DNA from: Actinomycetospora straminea
GTDB lineage: Bacteria > Actinomycetota > Actinomycetes > Mycobacteriales > Pseudonocardiaceae
Direction of reading: 5' to 3'
Assembly (NCBI RefSeq): GCF_028737255.1
Contig: NZ_JAQZAN010000005.1
Location: 186,001-250,000 of the forward strand
DNA length: 64,000 nucleotides
In this document: positions 26,090 to 34,590 of the stretch, piece after piece
How positions within the stretch are numbered: position 1 is the first letter of the stretch
Layout: every line of letters begins with the position of its first letter
The notes under the pieces: generated by a model
The model's database searches: none
What the model saw: only the letters and a program-made list of their open reading frames with translations
What the model was told of the DNA's origin: nothing
Made by a program: the position numbers and the translations under genes

Positions 26090-26133
26090 CCCGCCCGCTC
26101 CACCCGGACCACCCTCGACGAAGAGACGCTGCC

Positions 26134-27768
26134 ATGTTCACCTACGACCCGACCGCCTACCGGAACTACTTCGAACGCGAGTTCACCTACCTCGCCGGCT
26201 TCCGCCGCAACACCCGCCGCTACGCCGGCCGGGTCGCGATGACCGACCCCGCGACCGGCGACCGCTGGACCTACGCCGAGCTGGGCCACCGGGTGGACGC
26301 CCTGGCCGCCGGGCTGGCCGCGACCGGCGTGCGCCCCGGCGACGTCGTCGTCCACCAGCTCTTCAACGGTCCCGAGTTCGCCCAGCTCTACCTGGCCACC
26401 CAGGCCTGCGGCGCGGTGGGCTCGCCGGTCAACTTCCGACTCGCCGCCGGCGAGACCGCGCACGTCCTCGACGACAGCCAACCCACCGTCTTCGTGTACG
26501 ACACCGAGCTCTCGGACATGGTCGCGGCCGCACTGGAGCGCGCCCGGCACCGTCCCGCGGTGATCGCCGCGGTCGGTCCCGGCGCGCCCCTGCCGGGAGC
26601 GATCCCGTTCGAGGAGCTGGTCACGCCCGGCAAGCCCGTGCCGGCAGCAACGCGCACGGTCTACGACGAGACCACCCGGCTCTACACCTCCGGCACCACC
26701 GGCATGCCCAAGGGCGTCCCGCTCAACAGCATGGTCGAGATCTTCAGCGCCCATGACGTGATCATGCACTTCCCGCTGTCCCCCGAGGACCGCACGCTGA
26801 ACATGACGCCCTGGTTCCACCGCGGCGGGCTGTACTCCGGCGGGCCCAACCCTGTGTTCTACCTGGGCGCCGAGGTCGTGCCGATGCGCGCGTTCGATCC
26901 GGAGCGCTGCCTCGATCTGGTCGCCGAGCACGGGCTGACCTACCTCATCGGTGCCCCGACCAACCTGGCGATGCTCGCCCGGGCCCAGTCCGACCGGCCC
27001 CGCGACCTCTCCGCGCTGCGCGGCATCGTCACCATGGGCGCCCCGCTCGAGCGCGAGGCGTGCCTGCGCTACCAGGAGCTGCTCACGCCCCGCATCTTCA
27101 ACGGATACGGCACCACCGAGACGTTCTGGAACACCTTCCTGCGCCCGGTCGACCTGCCCGACCACGCCGGTGCCGCGGGCCGCGCGTCCACCGACGACGA
27201 CGTCCGCGTCGTCCAGGTCCACGACGACCGCCCGGGTCGGCCCGACGAGCGGGTCGCCCAGGACAGCACGGAGGTCGGCGAGGTGATCGTCCGGTCCCCG
27301 AAGGCCGGCTACGCCTACGTCAACTCGCCGGCCCAGGAGGCGGAGAAGTTCCACGACGGCTGGGTCCACCTCGGCGACCTCGCCGTCTGGGACGCCGAGG
27401 AGTACGTGACGATCGTCGGCCGCAAGGACGACATGCTCATCTCCGGGGGCGAGAACGTGCACCCGGTGCAGGTCGAGGAAGCGCTCAACGAGCACCCGGG
27501 CATCACCGACTCCCTCGTGATCGGCGTTCCCGACCAGTCCTGGGGACAGCGCGTCGTCGCCTATGTCATCCGCGCCGACCCGTCCCTCACCGCCGCCGAC
27601 TGCGAGGCCCACTGCCGGGCGCACCCGATGCTGGCCCCCTACAAGCGGCCTCGTGCCTACCGGTTCGTCGACGAGCTCCCGCTCACCGCCACCGGCAAGA
27701 AGGTCCACTACCGCGCCCGGGCCCAGGCCGTCGAGGACGACGCCCAGGGCCTGTTCGAGACCCCCTGA
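26134..27768 (+). CDS. Acyl-CoA ligase (AMP-forming), candidate alicyclic acid:CoA ligase
   Basis: A 544-residue member of the adenylate-forming family that activates a free acid with ATP and CoA, the entry step of the pathway. The P-loop-like motif is LYTSGTTGMPKGV (near 190), the acid-binding hinge motif is GRKDDMLISGGENVHP (near 430), and the catalytic Lys is in TATGKKVHYR (near 520). In the proposed pathway it has the AliA role (cyclohexanecarboxylate:CoA ligase). Fatty or aromatic acids cannot be excluded. Start ATG 26134; a 44-bp gap separates it from the previous gene, with GAAGAGA upstream. Confidence 0.9.
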   Translation: MFTYDPTAYRNYFEREFTYLAGFRRNTRRYAGRVAMTDPATGDRWTYAELGHRVDALAAGLAATGVRPGDVVVHQLFNGPEFAQLYLATQACGAVGSPVNFRLAAGETAHVLDDSQPTVFVYDTELSDMVAAALERARHRPAVIAAVGPGAPLPGAIPFEELVTPGKPVPAATRTVYDETTRLYTSGTTGMPKGVPLNSMVEIFSAHDVIMHFPLSPEDRTLNMTPWFHRGGLYSGGPNPVFYLGAEVVPMRAFDPERCLDLVAEHGLTYLIGAPTNLAMLARAQSDRPRDLSALRGIVTMGAPLEREACLRYQELLTPRIFNGYGTTETFWNTFLRPVDLPDHAGAAGRASTDDDVRVVQVHDDRPGRPDERVAQDSTEVGEVIVRSPKAGYAYVNSPAQEAEKFHDGWVHLGDLAVWDAEEYVTIVGRKDDMLISGGENVHPVQVEEALNEHPGITDSLVIGVPDQSWGQRVVAYVIRADPSLTAADCEAHCRAHPMLAPYKRPRAYRFVDELPLTATGKKVHYRARAQAVEDDAQGLFETP

Positions 27769-27798
27769 CCGACCCGACGACCGCAGAGGAGCACTGCC

Positions 27799-28620
27799 AT
27801 GACCTTCTCCGACTACCAGCAGCTCGACTTCGAGCGCCAGGACAACGGCGTCCTGCTCATCACCATCAACCGTCCCGACAAGTACAACGCCACCGACGAG
27901 CAGCTCCACGGCGAGCTCGCCCGGGTCTGGAACGACGTCTCCACCGACCCCGAGACACGCGTCGCGGTCATCACCGGCGCGGGCAAGGCGTTCTCCGCCG
28001 GCGGGGACCTGGCCATGGTCGAGCGGCTGGCCGGCGACCACGAGCGGGTCTCCCACATGCTCACCGAGATGAGCGACCTCGTCTACAACATCATCAATTG
28101 CGAGAAGCCGATCGTGTCGGCGATCAACGGGGTCGCCGTCGGCGCCGGCGTCGTGATCGCGTTGCTCGCGGACATCGCCATCTGTGCCGAGGACGCCAAG
28201 CTCGGCGACGGCCACGTCAAGCTGGGCGTCTCCGCCGGCGACCACGCCGCGATCATCTGGCCGCTGCTGGCCGGGATGGCCAAGGCCCGCTACTACCTGC
28301 TCACCGGCGAGATGCTCACCGGCGCCGAGGCCGAGCGGATCGGCATGGTCGCCAAGGCGCTGCCGCGCGACCAGGTGCTCGACGAGTCACTGCGGGTCGC
28401 GCAGACCCTGGCCACCGGCGCCCAGCAGGCCATCCGGCTGACCAAGCGCTCGCTCAACAGCTGGTTGCGCACCGCCGGACCGACCTTCGACGCGTCCGCG
28501 GCCTACGAGATGCTCTGCTTCATGGGCCCCGACGTCGTCGAGGGTGCCGCCGCACTGCGCGAGAAGCGCGAACCCCGCTTCCCCTCCGCTGCAGCGCAGT
28601 CCTCAGGGGTTCCCTCATGA
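27799..28620 (+). CDS. Crotonase-fold enzyme lacking both hydratase glutamates
   Basis: A 273-residue crotonase-superfamily protein. The oxyanion-hole segment [10 protein letters not shown] and the fold are preserved, but where hydratases have GGGCE this protein has GAGVV, and where they have the second Glu (PE) it has [14 protein letters not shown]. It is therefore probably not a simple hydratase. Crotonases with such changes include hydrolases and C-C bond-breaking enzymes such as BadI and MenB. In an operon that lacks an evident BadI it is the best candidate for the ring-opening step, which is inference only. It ends with an ATGA overlap into the thiolase gene. Confidence 0.8.
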   Translation: MTFSDYQQLDFERQDNGVLLITINRPDKYNATDEQLHGELARVWNDVSTDPETRVAVITGAGKAFSAGGDLAMVERLAGDHERVSHMLTEMSDLVYNIINCEKPIVSAINGVAVGAGVVIALLADIAICAEDAKLGDGHVKLGVSAGDHAAIIWPLLAGMAKARYYLLTGEMLTGAEAERIGMVAKALPRDQVLDESLRVAQTLATGAQQAIRLTKRSLNSWLRTAGPTFDASAAYEMLCFMGPDVVEGAAALREKREPRFPSAAAQSSGVPS

Positions 28621-29828
28621 CCGACGCGGTGATCTGCGAACCCGTCCGCACCCCGGTCGGCGCCTTCGCCGGCGGCCTGCGCGACGTCCCGGTCCAGGAC
28701 CTGGCCTCGACGGTCGTGCGCGAGCTCGTCGCGCGCACCGGGATCGCGTCGACGGACGTCGACGACGTCGTCTTCGGCCACTGCTACCCCACCATGGACG
28801 CCCCGGCCATCGGCCGGGTGGCGGCGCTGGACGCGGGACTCGACATCGACGTCCCCGGCATCCAGGTCGACCGGCGCTGCGGATCCGGCCTGCAGGCCGT
28901 GCTCTACGCGGCGATGGCGGTGCAGACCGGCGGTGCGTCGCTGGTGCTCGCCGGCGGCGCCGAGAGCATGTCCGGTGCCGCGCACTACTCGCACCAGCCG
29001 CGATGGGGTGTCAAGGCGGGCACCATCGAGCTCAAGGACGCGCTGTCCGTGGGCCGGGTGACCGCGGGCGGGCGCCACCACGAGGTGCCCGGCGGCATGC
29101 TCGAGACCGCCGAGAACGTCCGTCGCGAATTCGCCATCTCGCGGGAGGACCAGGACCGGCTCGCCGTGCGCTCGCACGAGAACGCGGCGGCCGCCCAGAA
29201 GGAGGGGCGCTTCGCCGACGAGCTGGTGCCGGTCACGGTGCGGGGGCGGAAGTCGGACACCGTGGTCGACGCCGATGAGCACATCCGGCCCGACACCTCG
29301 CTGGACAAGCTGGCCGCGCTGCGCCCGATCCTCGGGCGGAGCGACGAGGGGGCCACCGTCACCGCCGGCAACGCCAGCGGCCAGAACGACGGCGCCGCCG
29401 CCTGTCTGGTGACCACCCCCGAGCGCGCCGAGCAGCTGGGGCTGCGCCCCCTCGTGCGGCTGGTCTCGTGGGGCCTGGCCGGCGTCCGCCCCCAGTCCAT
29501 GGGGATCGGGCCGGTCCCCGCCACCGCGGCCGCCCTCGACCGCGCCGGTCTCGGGCTCGAGGACCTCGACGTCATCGAGCTCAACGAGGCCTTCGCCTCC
29601 CAGGTGCTGGCCGTGGCCCAGCAGTGGGGCATCGACCCGGTCGCCGACGAGCGGGTCAACCCCAACGGCTCGGGCATCTCGCTAGGTCACCCCGTCGGGG
29701 CCACCGGTGTGCGCATCCTCGCCACCCTGGCCCGGGAGATGGACCGCCGCAGCGCCCGCTACGGCCTGGAGACGATGTGCATCGGCGGTGGGCAGGGTCT
29801 CGCGGCCGTCTTCGAGCGCGTCACCTGA
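28617..29828 (+). CDS. Acetyl-CoA C-acyltransferase (thiolase)
   Basis: A 403-residue thiolase cleaving a 3-oxoacyl-CoA with CoA to give acetyl-CoA. Nucleophile Cys88 is in DRRCGSGLQA, the NEAFASQVL segment is intact, the catalytic His is in GHPVGATGVR and the second Cys in MCIGGGQG. It completes a full beta-oxidation set in the operon (ligase, dehydrogenases, hydratase, hydroxyacyl dehydrogenase, thiolase). ATG 28617 overlaps the upstream stop codon. Confidence 0.93.
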   Translation: MTDAVICEPVRTPVGAFAGGLRDVPVQDLASTVVRELVARTGIASTDVDDVVFGHCYPTMDAPAIGRVAALDAGLDIDVPGIQVDRRCGSGLQAVLYAAMAVQTGGASLVLAGGAESMSGAAHYSHQPRWGVKAGTIELKDALSVGRVTAGGRHHEVPGGMLETAENVRREFAISREDQDRLAVRSHENAAAAQKEGRFADELVPVTVRGRKSDTVVDADEHIRPDTSLDKLAALRPILGRSDEGATVTAGNASGQNDGAAACLVTTPERAEQLGLRPLVRLVSWGLAGVRPQSMGIGPVPATAAALDRAGLGLEDLDVIELNEAFASQVLAVAQQWGIDPVADERVNPNGSGISLGHPVGATGVRILATLAREMDRRSARYGLETMCIGGGQGLAAVFERVT

Positions 29829-29843
29829 GGAGGCAGGAACATC

Positions 29844-31238
29844 GTGTCCCAGCCGCCCTCCGGAGACCGACACCGGGTCGTGATCGTCGGTGGCGGGTTC
29901 GGGGGCGTGCGCGCCGCGCACGCCCTCAGCCACCTCCCCGTCGACATCACCCTCATCGACCGCACCAACCATCATCTCTTCCAACCGCTGCTCTACCAGG
30001 TGGGGACCGGTGTCCTCTCCCCCGGTCAGATCGCCCCGGCCCTGCGCAGCATCTTCCGGAACAGGCCCAACGTGCGCGTCCAGCTGGCACAGGTCGACGG
30101 CTTCGACCTCGACCGACGGGTCGTGCACGGTGTCGCGGACCACGGCATCGAGGTGCCCTACGACACCCTGATCGTCGCGGCGGGAGCGACCCACTCCTAC
30201 TTCGGTCGTGACGAGTGGGAAGCACACACGCTCGCCATGAAGAGCCTCGACGACGCGAACCGCCTGCGCAGCCGGGTGCTGGGTGCCTTCGAGATGGCCG
30301 AGCAGGCCGACACACCGGCCGAGCGGGAGGCGTGGCTCACCTTCGCCATCGTCGGCGCCGGCCCCACCGGGGTGGAGCTCGCCGGGCAGGTCGGAATCCT
30401 CGCCCACCGGCTCCTGCCGGCCGAGTTCCGCAGCATCGACACCACCAGCGCGAGGGTCCTGCTGCTCGACGCGGCGCCCACCGTTCTCGGTCCGTTCGCC
30501 CGGCCGCTGCAACAGCGTGCCCGGGAAGACCTGCACGAGCTCGGCGTCGAGGTGCAGACGTCCGCCCCGGTCACGACCATCGATCCCGAGGGCATCGAGA
30601 TCGCCGACGACACCGGGAGCCACCACCGGATCACCGCAAAGACGGTCATCTGGGCGGCGGGTGTGAAGGCCTCGCCCCTGGCCGAACGACTCGCCGAAGC
30701 CGCGGGAGCCGAGACCGACCGAGCCGGACGCCTCCTCGTCTCGCCGAACTGCACGGTCCCCGGCCACCCCGAGATCTTCGCCATCGGTGACATGGTCTCC
30801 CTCCCCGGAGTACCCGGAGTGGCACAACCCGCGATCCAGGAGGGCCGCTATGTCGCCGAGGTCATCGGCGCTCGCCTGGCCGGCGCCCCCACTCCGCGGC
30901 CGTTCCGGTACCGGGACAAGGGGGCGATGGCGATCGTCGGCCGGACCCATGCCGTCGCCCAGATCGGCAAGATCCGGCTCACGGGATTCCCGGCCTTCCT
31001 CGTGTGGGGCGTGGTGCACCTGGCCTACCTGGTGGGCTGGGGCAACCGGTTCGAAGCGGTCGCCCGCTGGCTGTGGACGATGATCGCCCGCAACCGCCGG
31101 GAACGGCTGATCAGCGTCGTGAGCCTGGTCCCCGAGGAGACCGCCCGCGACCAGTTGGCCCGGACGGGGATTCGGCGCCGCCGCGAGCGCGCGGGGGTCG
31201 GTCCCGAGCGCCGGGAGAGGGGCACGGTCAGGCCATGA
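29844..31238 (+). CDS. Type II NADH dehydrogenase-like FAD oxidoreductase
   Basis: A 464-residue flavoprotein with two Rossmann motifs (VIVGGGFGG near 15 and IVGAGPTGVE near 172) and the FAD-binding IFAIGDM near 312, plus a basic C-terminal tail after a hydrophobic patch that can dock on the membrane. It matches the NDH-2 family, which passes electrons from NADH to quinone without pumping protons. In this operon it could reoxidise NADH made by the dehydrogenases; electrons from the acyl-CoA dehydrogenases normally go through ETF, which is not encoded here. GTG 29844 is preceded by GAGGAGG. Confidence 0.88.
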   Translation: MSQPPSGDRHRVVIVGGGFGGVRAAHALSHLPVDITLIDRTNHHLFQPLLYQVGTGVLSPGQIAPALRSIFRNRPNVRVQLAQVDGFDLDRRVVHGVADHGIEVPYDTLIVAAGATHSYFGRDEWEAHTLAMKSLDDANRLRSRVLGAFEMAEQADTPAEREAWLTFAIVGAGPTGVELAGQVGILAHRLLPAEFRSIDTTSARVLLLDAAPTVLGPFARPLQQRAREDLHELGVEVQTSAPVTTIDPEGIEIADDTGSHHRITAKTVIWAAGVKASPLAERLAEAAGAETDRAGRLLVSPNCTVPGHPEIFAIGDMVSLPGVPGVAQPAIQEGRYVAEVIGARLAGAPTPRPFRYRDKGAMAIVGRTHAVAQIGKIRLTGFPAFLVWGVVHLAYLVGWGNRFEAVARWLWTMIARNRRERLISVVSLVPEETARDQLARTGIRRRRERAGVGPERRERGTVRP

Positions 31239-31651
31239 TCGAACCGCTGCCGTCGGGACCGATCGTCGAGCAGATCCGCACGTCGATGGGCTACCGGCTC
31301 CACGAACGCTCCGGCTCGCGCGTCCGGGCGACGCTGAGCCTCGGCGAGGCGCACCACCAACCGTTCGGGCGTGTCCACGGAGGGATCTACGCCATCGCCG
31401 TGGAGGGGGTAGCCAGCGAGGGTGCGTGTGCCGCGGTGGCCGAACGCGGCATGTACGCGGTCGGGACCAGCAACACCACCGACTTCCTCCGCCCCGTCAC
31501 CGCCGACGAGGTCGAGGTGCTCGCCGAGCCCGTCTTCCAAGGCCGAACCCAGCAGCTGTGGCAGGTCTCCATCACCCGCCTCAGGGACGGCAAGCTGGTA
31601 GCCCGGGGACAGCTGAGGCTGCAGAACCTGCCCCTGCCCGAGGACGCGTAG
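31235..31651 (+). CDS. PaaI-family hotdog thioesterase
   Basis: A 138-residue hotdog-fold protein with the family's HGG motif (GRVHGGIYAIAVEGVAS). It hydrolyses acyl- or aryl-CoA esters, most likely to rescue CoA from dead-end intermediates. It overlaps the NDH-2-like gene by 4 bp (ATGA) and is the last gene of the operon. No clear terminator hairpin was seen directly after it. Confidence 0.88.
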   Translation: MIEPLPSGPIVEQIRTSMGYRLHERSGSRVRATLSLGEAHHQPFGRVHGGIYAIAVEGVASEGACAAVAERGMYAVGTSNTTDFLRPVTADEVEVLAEPVFQGRTQQLWQVSITRLRDGKLVARGQLRLQNLPLPEDA

Positions 31652-32551
31652 CAACCCTGCGCCACCCACCTGTCGGGGCCCGCACCTCAGCTCCCTCCGA
31701 CCCGAGCTCTTGTTGAGGACCGTGGTGAACAACATCGCGGCAAGCCCCCACCGGCGCGACGGCGAGCGCATGGTGGCGGAGTGTTGGCCGCAGCGTCATC
31801 AGGTGCTGCGCTGGTCGGGCGGCGACGTGGGCGGGCAGAGCAAGCTCGGACTCCGCTCCGGCGTGGAGCTCGCCGCCGGCCTCTCGCGTCGGCAGTCCGG
31901 ACAGCAGCAGCGCGGGACGGCCACGGCCGCCCGACCTCGTGTCCGCGCTCCATCCACCTGTCCCGGCTCCCGGCACCGTTTCGATCCCGCGTCACGGGGT
32001 GCGTCCCGGTCAGCGCACCCTCGACGGCGGTCGCGCATCGAGAAGGTGCTGGTCGGGCGACCAGAACTCGCTCGCACGGGGTGGCCGTGCCACCGAATGG
32101 CGTCCCGTTCCGCGTCACGCCACAGCCGACATGACCCTCCGCGACGTCGCCGTCAGAGCGCTTGGTAGATCACGGTGGGTGGAGACGAAGGGAATCGAAC
32201 CCTCAACCCCCGCCTCGCAAAGATGGACGACCACGTTGACCAGGGCCTCTGCCAGCGACGATGTCCGCGCGGGCCGTCACTCGGTGCTCCTCCGCATCGC
32301 CGGTAGCTCTGGTTTCGTGCCACGAGGCGTGCCACGAAGCGGTGGGTTGGCGCGTCCACTCGCCGCCAGGAGACCCGGTGACCACATGCAGATCCTCCAC
32401 CTGGTCGGCATCTCGCCCTACGTTCTCGGGCTCCCTGATGGCGATCGACCGCGACTGTCCAGGTCGCAGGTCAGCGATCAACGCGCATGGCAAGGTTCGA
32501 CCCTCTATCGCTGTGCAAGCGGTTGTGCGCCCAAAGTGAGTCGCACCGGGC
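31652..32551. other. Gene-free stretch with att-like repeat C
   Basis: About 900 bp with no credible gene. The first 500 bp show no recognisable domain in any frame and may be decayed DNA. Repeat C occupies 32169-32340. The segment 32385-32530 also gives nothing. Several short open frames are antisense or repeat-derived. Confidence 0.55.
32169..32340 (-). repeat. tRNA-Ala 3'-half remnant fused to att-like arm, copy C
   Basis: The best-preserved copy. Positions 32180-32222 match the 3' half of tRNA-Ala (47119 onward) at all but one base, and identity stops just beyond the anticodon. The shared arm follows and ends in two direct repeats of CGTGCCACGA, about 93 bp from the junction, the same spacing as in copy B. 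Direct repeats flanking a tRNA-identity core are typical of tyrosine-integrase attachment sites. Confidence 0.8.
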
Positions 32552-33337
32552 TCAGACTGTCGGAACGGTTCCGCCGTCGATCACGTACTCGGCGCCGACG
32601 ATCGCCGAGGCGCGGTCCGAGACCAGGAACCCGATCAGATCCGCGATCTCCTCGGGGTGCGCGAACCGTCCCAGGGGCACGCCCCCGAGGGAGTCGTAGA
32701 TCGTCTGCTTGGCGGCGTCCCGGGTGAGGCCGTTGCCCTCGGCGATCCGGTCCACGAAGGTCTCGTAGGCCTCGGTCTCGATCCCGCCCGGGCTGATGGC
32801 GTTGACGCGGACCCCCCGTGGTGCGAGCTCGTTGGCGAGTCCCTTGCTGTACGTGCGCAGGGCGGCCTTCGCCGCCGCGTACGCGAGCGACGCGTCGTAG
32901 AGCGGTAGTTCGCGCTGGATCGACGTGGTGTGCACCACCACGCCCGACCCGGACTCGACCATGGCCGGCAGGAGCGCCCGGTCGAGCCGCACCGCACCCA
33001 GGAGGTTCAGGTTCAGCTCGACGAGCCACTGGTCGTCGGTGATGACCGCGAAGCCACCGGGCGGCGTCGACGCACCTCCGACGACGTGCACCAGGATGTC
33101 GAGTGCGCCGCCGGTGGCGATGCGAGCCGCCACGGCGTCGGTGCCGGCCGTCGTGGACGTGTCCGCCGCGATGAAGCGGTCGGGTCGGTCGTAGCCGTCG
33201 GGCATCGTCCGGGCCGTCGTGTACACGTCGGCCCCCATCTCGCGCAGCCTCTCGACCACGGCTTTCCCCGTGCCCTTCGAGCCGCCCGTGACGAGGGCCC
33301 GGCGACCGTCGAGGCGATCGCGATCGGTTCTCTCCAC
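32552..33337 (-). CDS. SDR-family oxidoreductase
   Basis: A 261-residue short-chain dehydrogenase with the nucleotide-binding motif TGGSKGTG (about 18-25), HVVGG in place of the usual NNAG, and a catalytic [19 protein letters not shown] segment holding Ser, Tyr and Lys. The substrate is unknown. It starts at GTG 33337, 6 bp after the stop of the SnoaL-like gene, so the two are co-transcribed and divergent from the MerR gene. An SDR plus a SnoaL-like protein could form a small detoxification unit, but no pathway is evident. Confidence 0.88.
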   Translation of the reverse strand: MERTDRDRLDGRRALVTGGSKGTGKAVVERLREMGADVYTTARTMPDGYDRPDRFIAADTSTTAGTDAVAARIATGGALDILVHVVGGASTPPGGFAVITDDQWLVELNLNLLGAVRLDRALLPAMVESGSGVVVHTTSIQRELPLYDASLAYAAAKAALRTYSKGLANELAPRGVRVNAISPGGIETEAYETFVDRIAEGNGLTRDAAKQTIYDSLGGVPLGRFAHPEEIADLIGFLVSDRASAIVGAEYVIDGGTVPTV

Positions 33338-33343
33338 TGACGA

Positions 33344-33706
33344 TCAGTCCTCGTGGTTGGCGATGACGAGCTCGGCGATGAGGTCGTCCCGCAGCGTGAA
33401 CCGGTAGTCGAGCTCGGCGACGCCGCCCGGGAACGTCCCCTCGAGCCGCACGGTGACCACGGCGTGGGTGTCGTCGACGCGGTGGGCCCCGATCTGCTCG
33501 GTCGTGAACTCGAACTGTGACCCGGCGTCCCGCAGGAACGCGTGGACCTGCTCGCGGCCGCGGACGGTCTCGCCCACGTCGACGAGGACCACGTCGTCGG
33601 TGAAGAACGACGAGGCGGTGTCGTCGTCGTGGACGACGTGGGCGGCCATGAAGTCGCGCACGGTGGCCGGAATTGCCTCGGACGGGACGTCGGTGTGCTG
33701 TGTCAT
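33344..33706 (-). CDS. SnoaL-like (NTF2-fold) protein
   Basis: A 120-residue alpha+beta-barrel protein of the SnoaL/NTF2 superfamily: an N-terminal helix, then VVLVDVGETVRGREQVHAFL and a beta-rich C-terminal half (AVVTVRLEGTFPGG). Members include isomerases, cyclases and ligand-binding proteins, so no reaction is assigned. Its start lies across a MerR-type palindrome from the merR gene, and it is the first gene of the two-gene SnoaL-SDR transcript. Confidence 0.82.
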   Translation of the reverse strand: MTQHTDVPSEAIPATVRDFMAAHVVHDDDTASSFFTDDVVLVDVGETVRGREQVHAFLRDAGSQFEFTTEQIGAHRVDDTHAVVTVRLEGTFPGGVAELDYRFTLRDDLIAELVIANHED

Positions 33707-33748
33707 GCGCCCACCGTGCGAGTTCGCGGCGCGGGAAGGTCAAGCCGT

Positions 33749-33773
33749 GGACCCTCCCCCGGGGAGAGGGTCC
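33749..33773. promoter_or_regulatory. MerR-type operator
   Basis: GGACCCTC (33749-33756) and GAGGGTCC (33766-33773) are perfect 8-bp arms separated by 9 bp. GACCCTC/GAGGGTC dyads are typical of actinobacterial MerR-family sites. It lies between the divergent SnoaL and merR genes, 11 bp before the merR start, so it could control both. Confidence 0.7.
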
Positions 33774-33784
33774 AGGCTGCAGGG

Positions 33785-34576
33785 GTGCTGACCATCGGGG
33801 AGTTCTCGCAGCTGACGCACCTGAGCGTGCGCACCCTGCGTCGGTATCACGAGGCGACCCTGCTGGAACCCGCCGTCGTGGACGAGGCCACCGGATACCG
33901 CTACTACGGCGTGGACCAGATCCCGACCGCCCCGGTCATCCACCGGCTCCGCGAACTGGACGTCCCCCTGAGCGACGTCCAGCGGATCCTGCGGACTCCT
34001 GACCCCGGCGTTCGGGCAACGCTGGTCGCGGACCACCTGCAACGCCTGGAGGACGAGCTCGCCCGCACCCGGGCTGCGGTGGTCTCGCTGCGCCGCCTGC
34101 TCCGGCCCGACCCCGCCCCGATCGATGTCGAGCTGCGGGCGGAGCCCGCCCGGACGGTCGCGGCGGTAGAGGGCGTCGTCGGGCCTGACGACGTGGCGGC
34201 CTGGTACGAGGGCGCGATGGCCGAACTGGAGGCGGCCGTCGGCGCCGCTGCGACCGGGCCACCGGGCGGCAGCTATGACGACGCCCTCGTCGAACAGGAA
34301 CGCGGTCACGCGCTCCTCTACCTGCCGACCGCTGCGCCACCTCGGACCGGACGCGTGCACCCCGCGGACCTGCCGCCCGTGGAACTGGCCGTCACCACCC
34401 ACGTCGGCGAGCACGACGGCATCGAGGTCACCTACGGCCAGCTCGGGACCTGGGTGGTGGAGAACGCGATGTCGGCGGCCGGAGTCCGGGAGCGCTACCT
34501 GGTCGGGCCGCGCGACACCCCCGACCCGGGCGCGTGGCGCACCGAGATCGGCTGGCCGGTCTTCCGGGTCGGCTGA
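33785..34576 (+). CDS. MerR-family regulator with effector-binding domain
   Basis: A 263-residue regulator: an N-terminal MerR winged helix (LTIGEFSQLTHLSVRTLRRYHEATLL, 2-27), a coiled-coil dimerisation helix (about 78-110) and a C-terminal GyrI/BmrR-like effector-binding domain (about 125-263), which usually binds bulky hydrophobic or cationic molecules. I set the start at GTG 33785, directly before the helix-turn-helix; the longer frame from 33542 runs antisense through the SnoaL gene. Only 11 bp separate it from the operator, so the mRNA may be nearly leaderless. It is followed by alkC-like and ATL genes in one transcript, suggesting control of alkylation repair. Confidence 0.9.
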   Translation: MLTIGEFSQLTHLSVRTLRRYHEATLLEPAVVDEATGYRYYGVDQIPTAPVIHRLRELDVPLSDVQRILRTPDPGVRATLVADHLQRLEDELARTRAAVVSLRRLLRPDPAPIDVELRAEPARTVAAVEGVVGPDDVAAWYEGAMAELEAAVGAAATGPPGGSYDDALVEQERGHALLYLPTAAPPRTGRVHPADLPPVELAVTTHVGEHDGIEVTYGQLGTWVVENAMSAAGVRERYLVGPRDTPDPGAWRTEIGWPVFRVG

Positions 34577-34590
34577 TCGTCGTGGGAGCC

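Noticed and set aside
32180-32222. tRNA-Ala gene at copy C
   Set aside because: Only the 3' half is present; the D-arm and 5' acceptor strand are missing, so it cannot fold as a tRNA.
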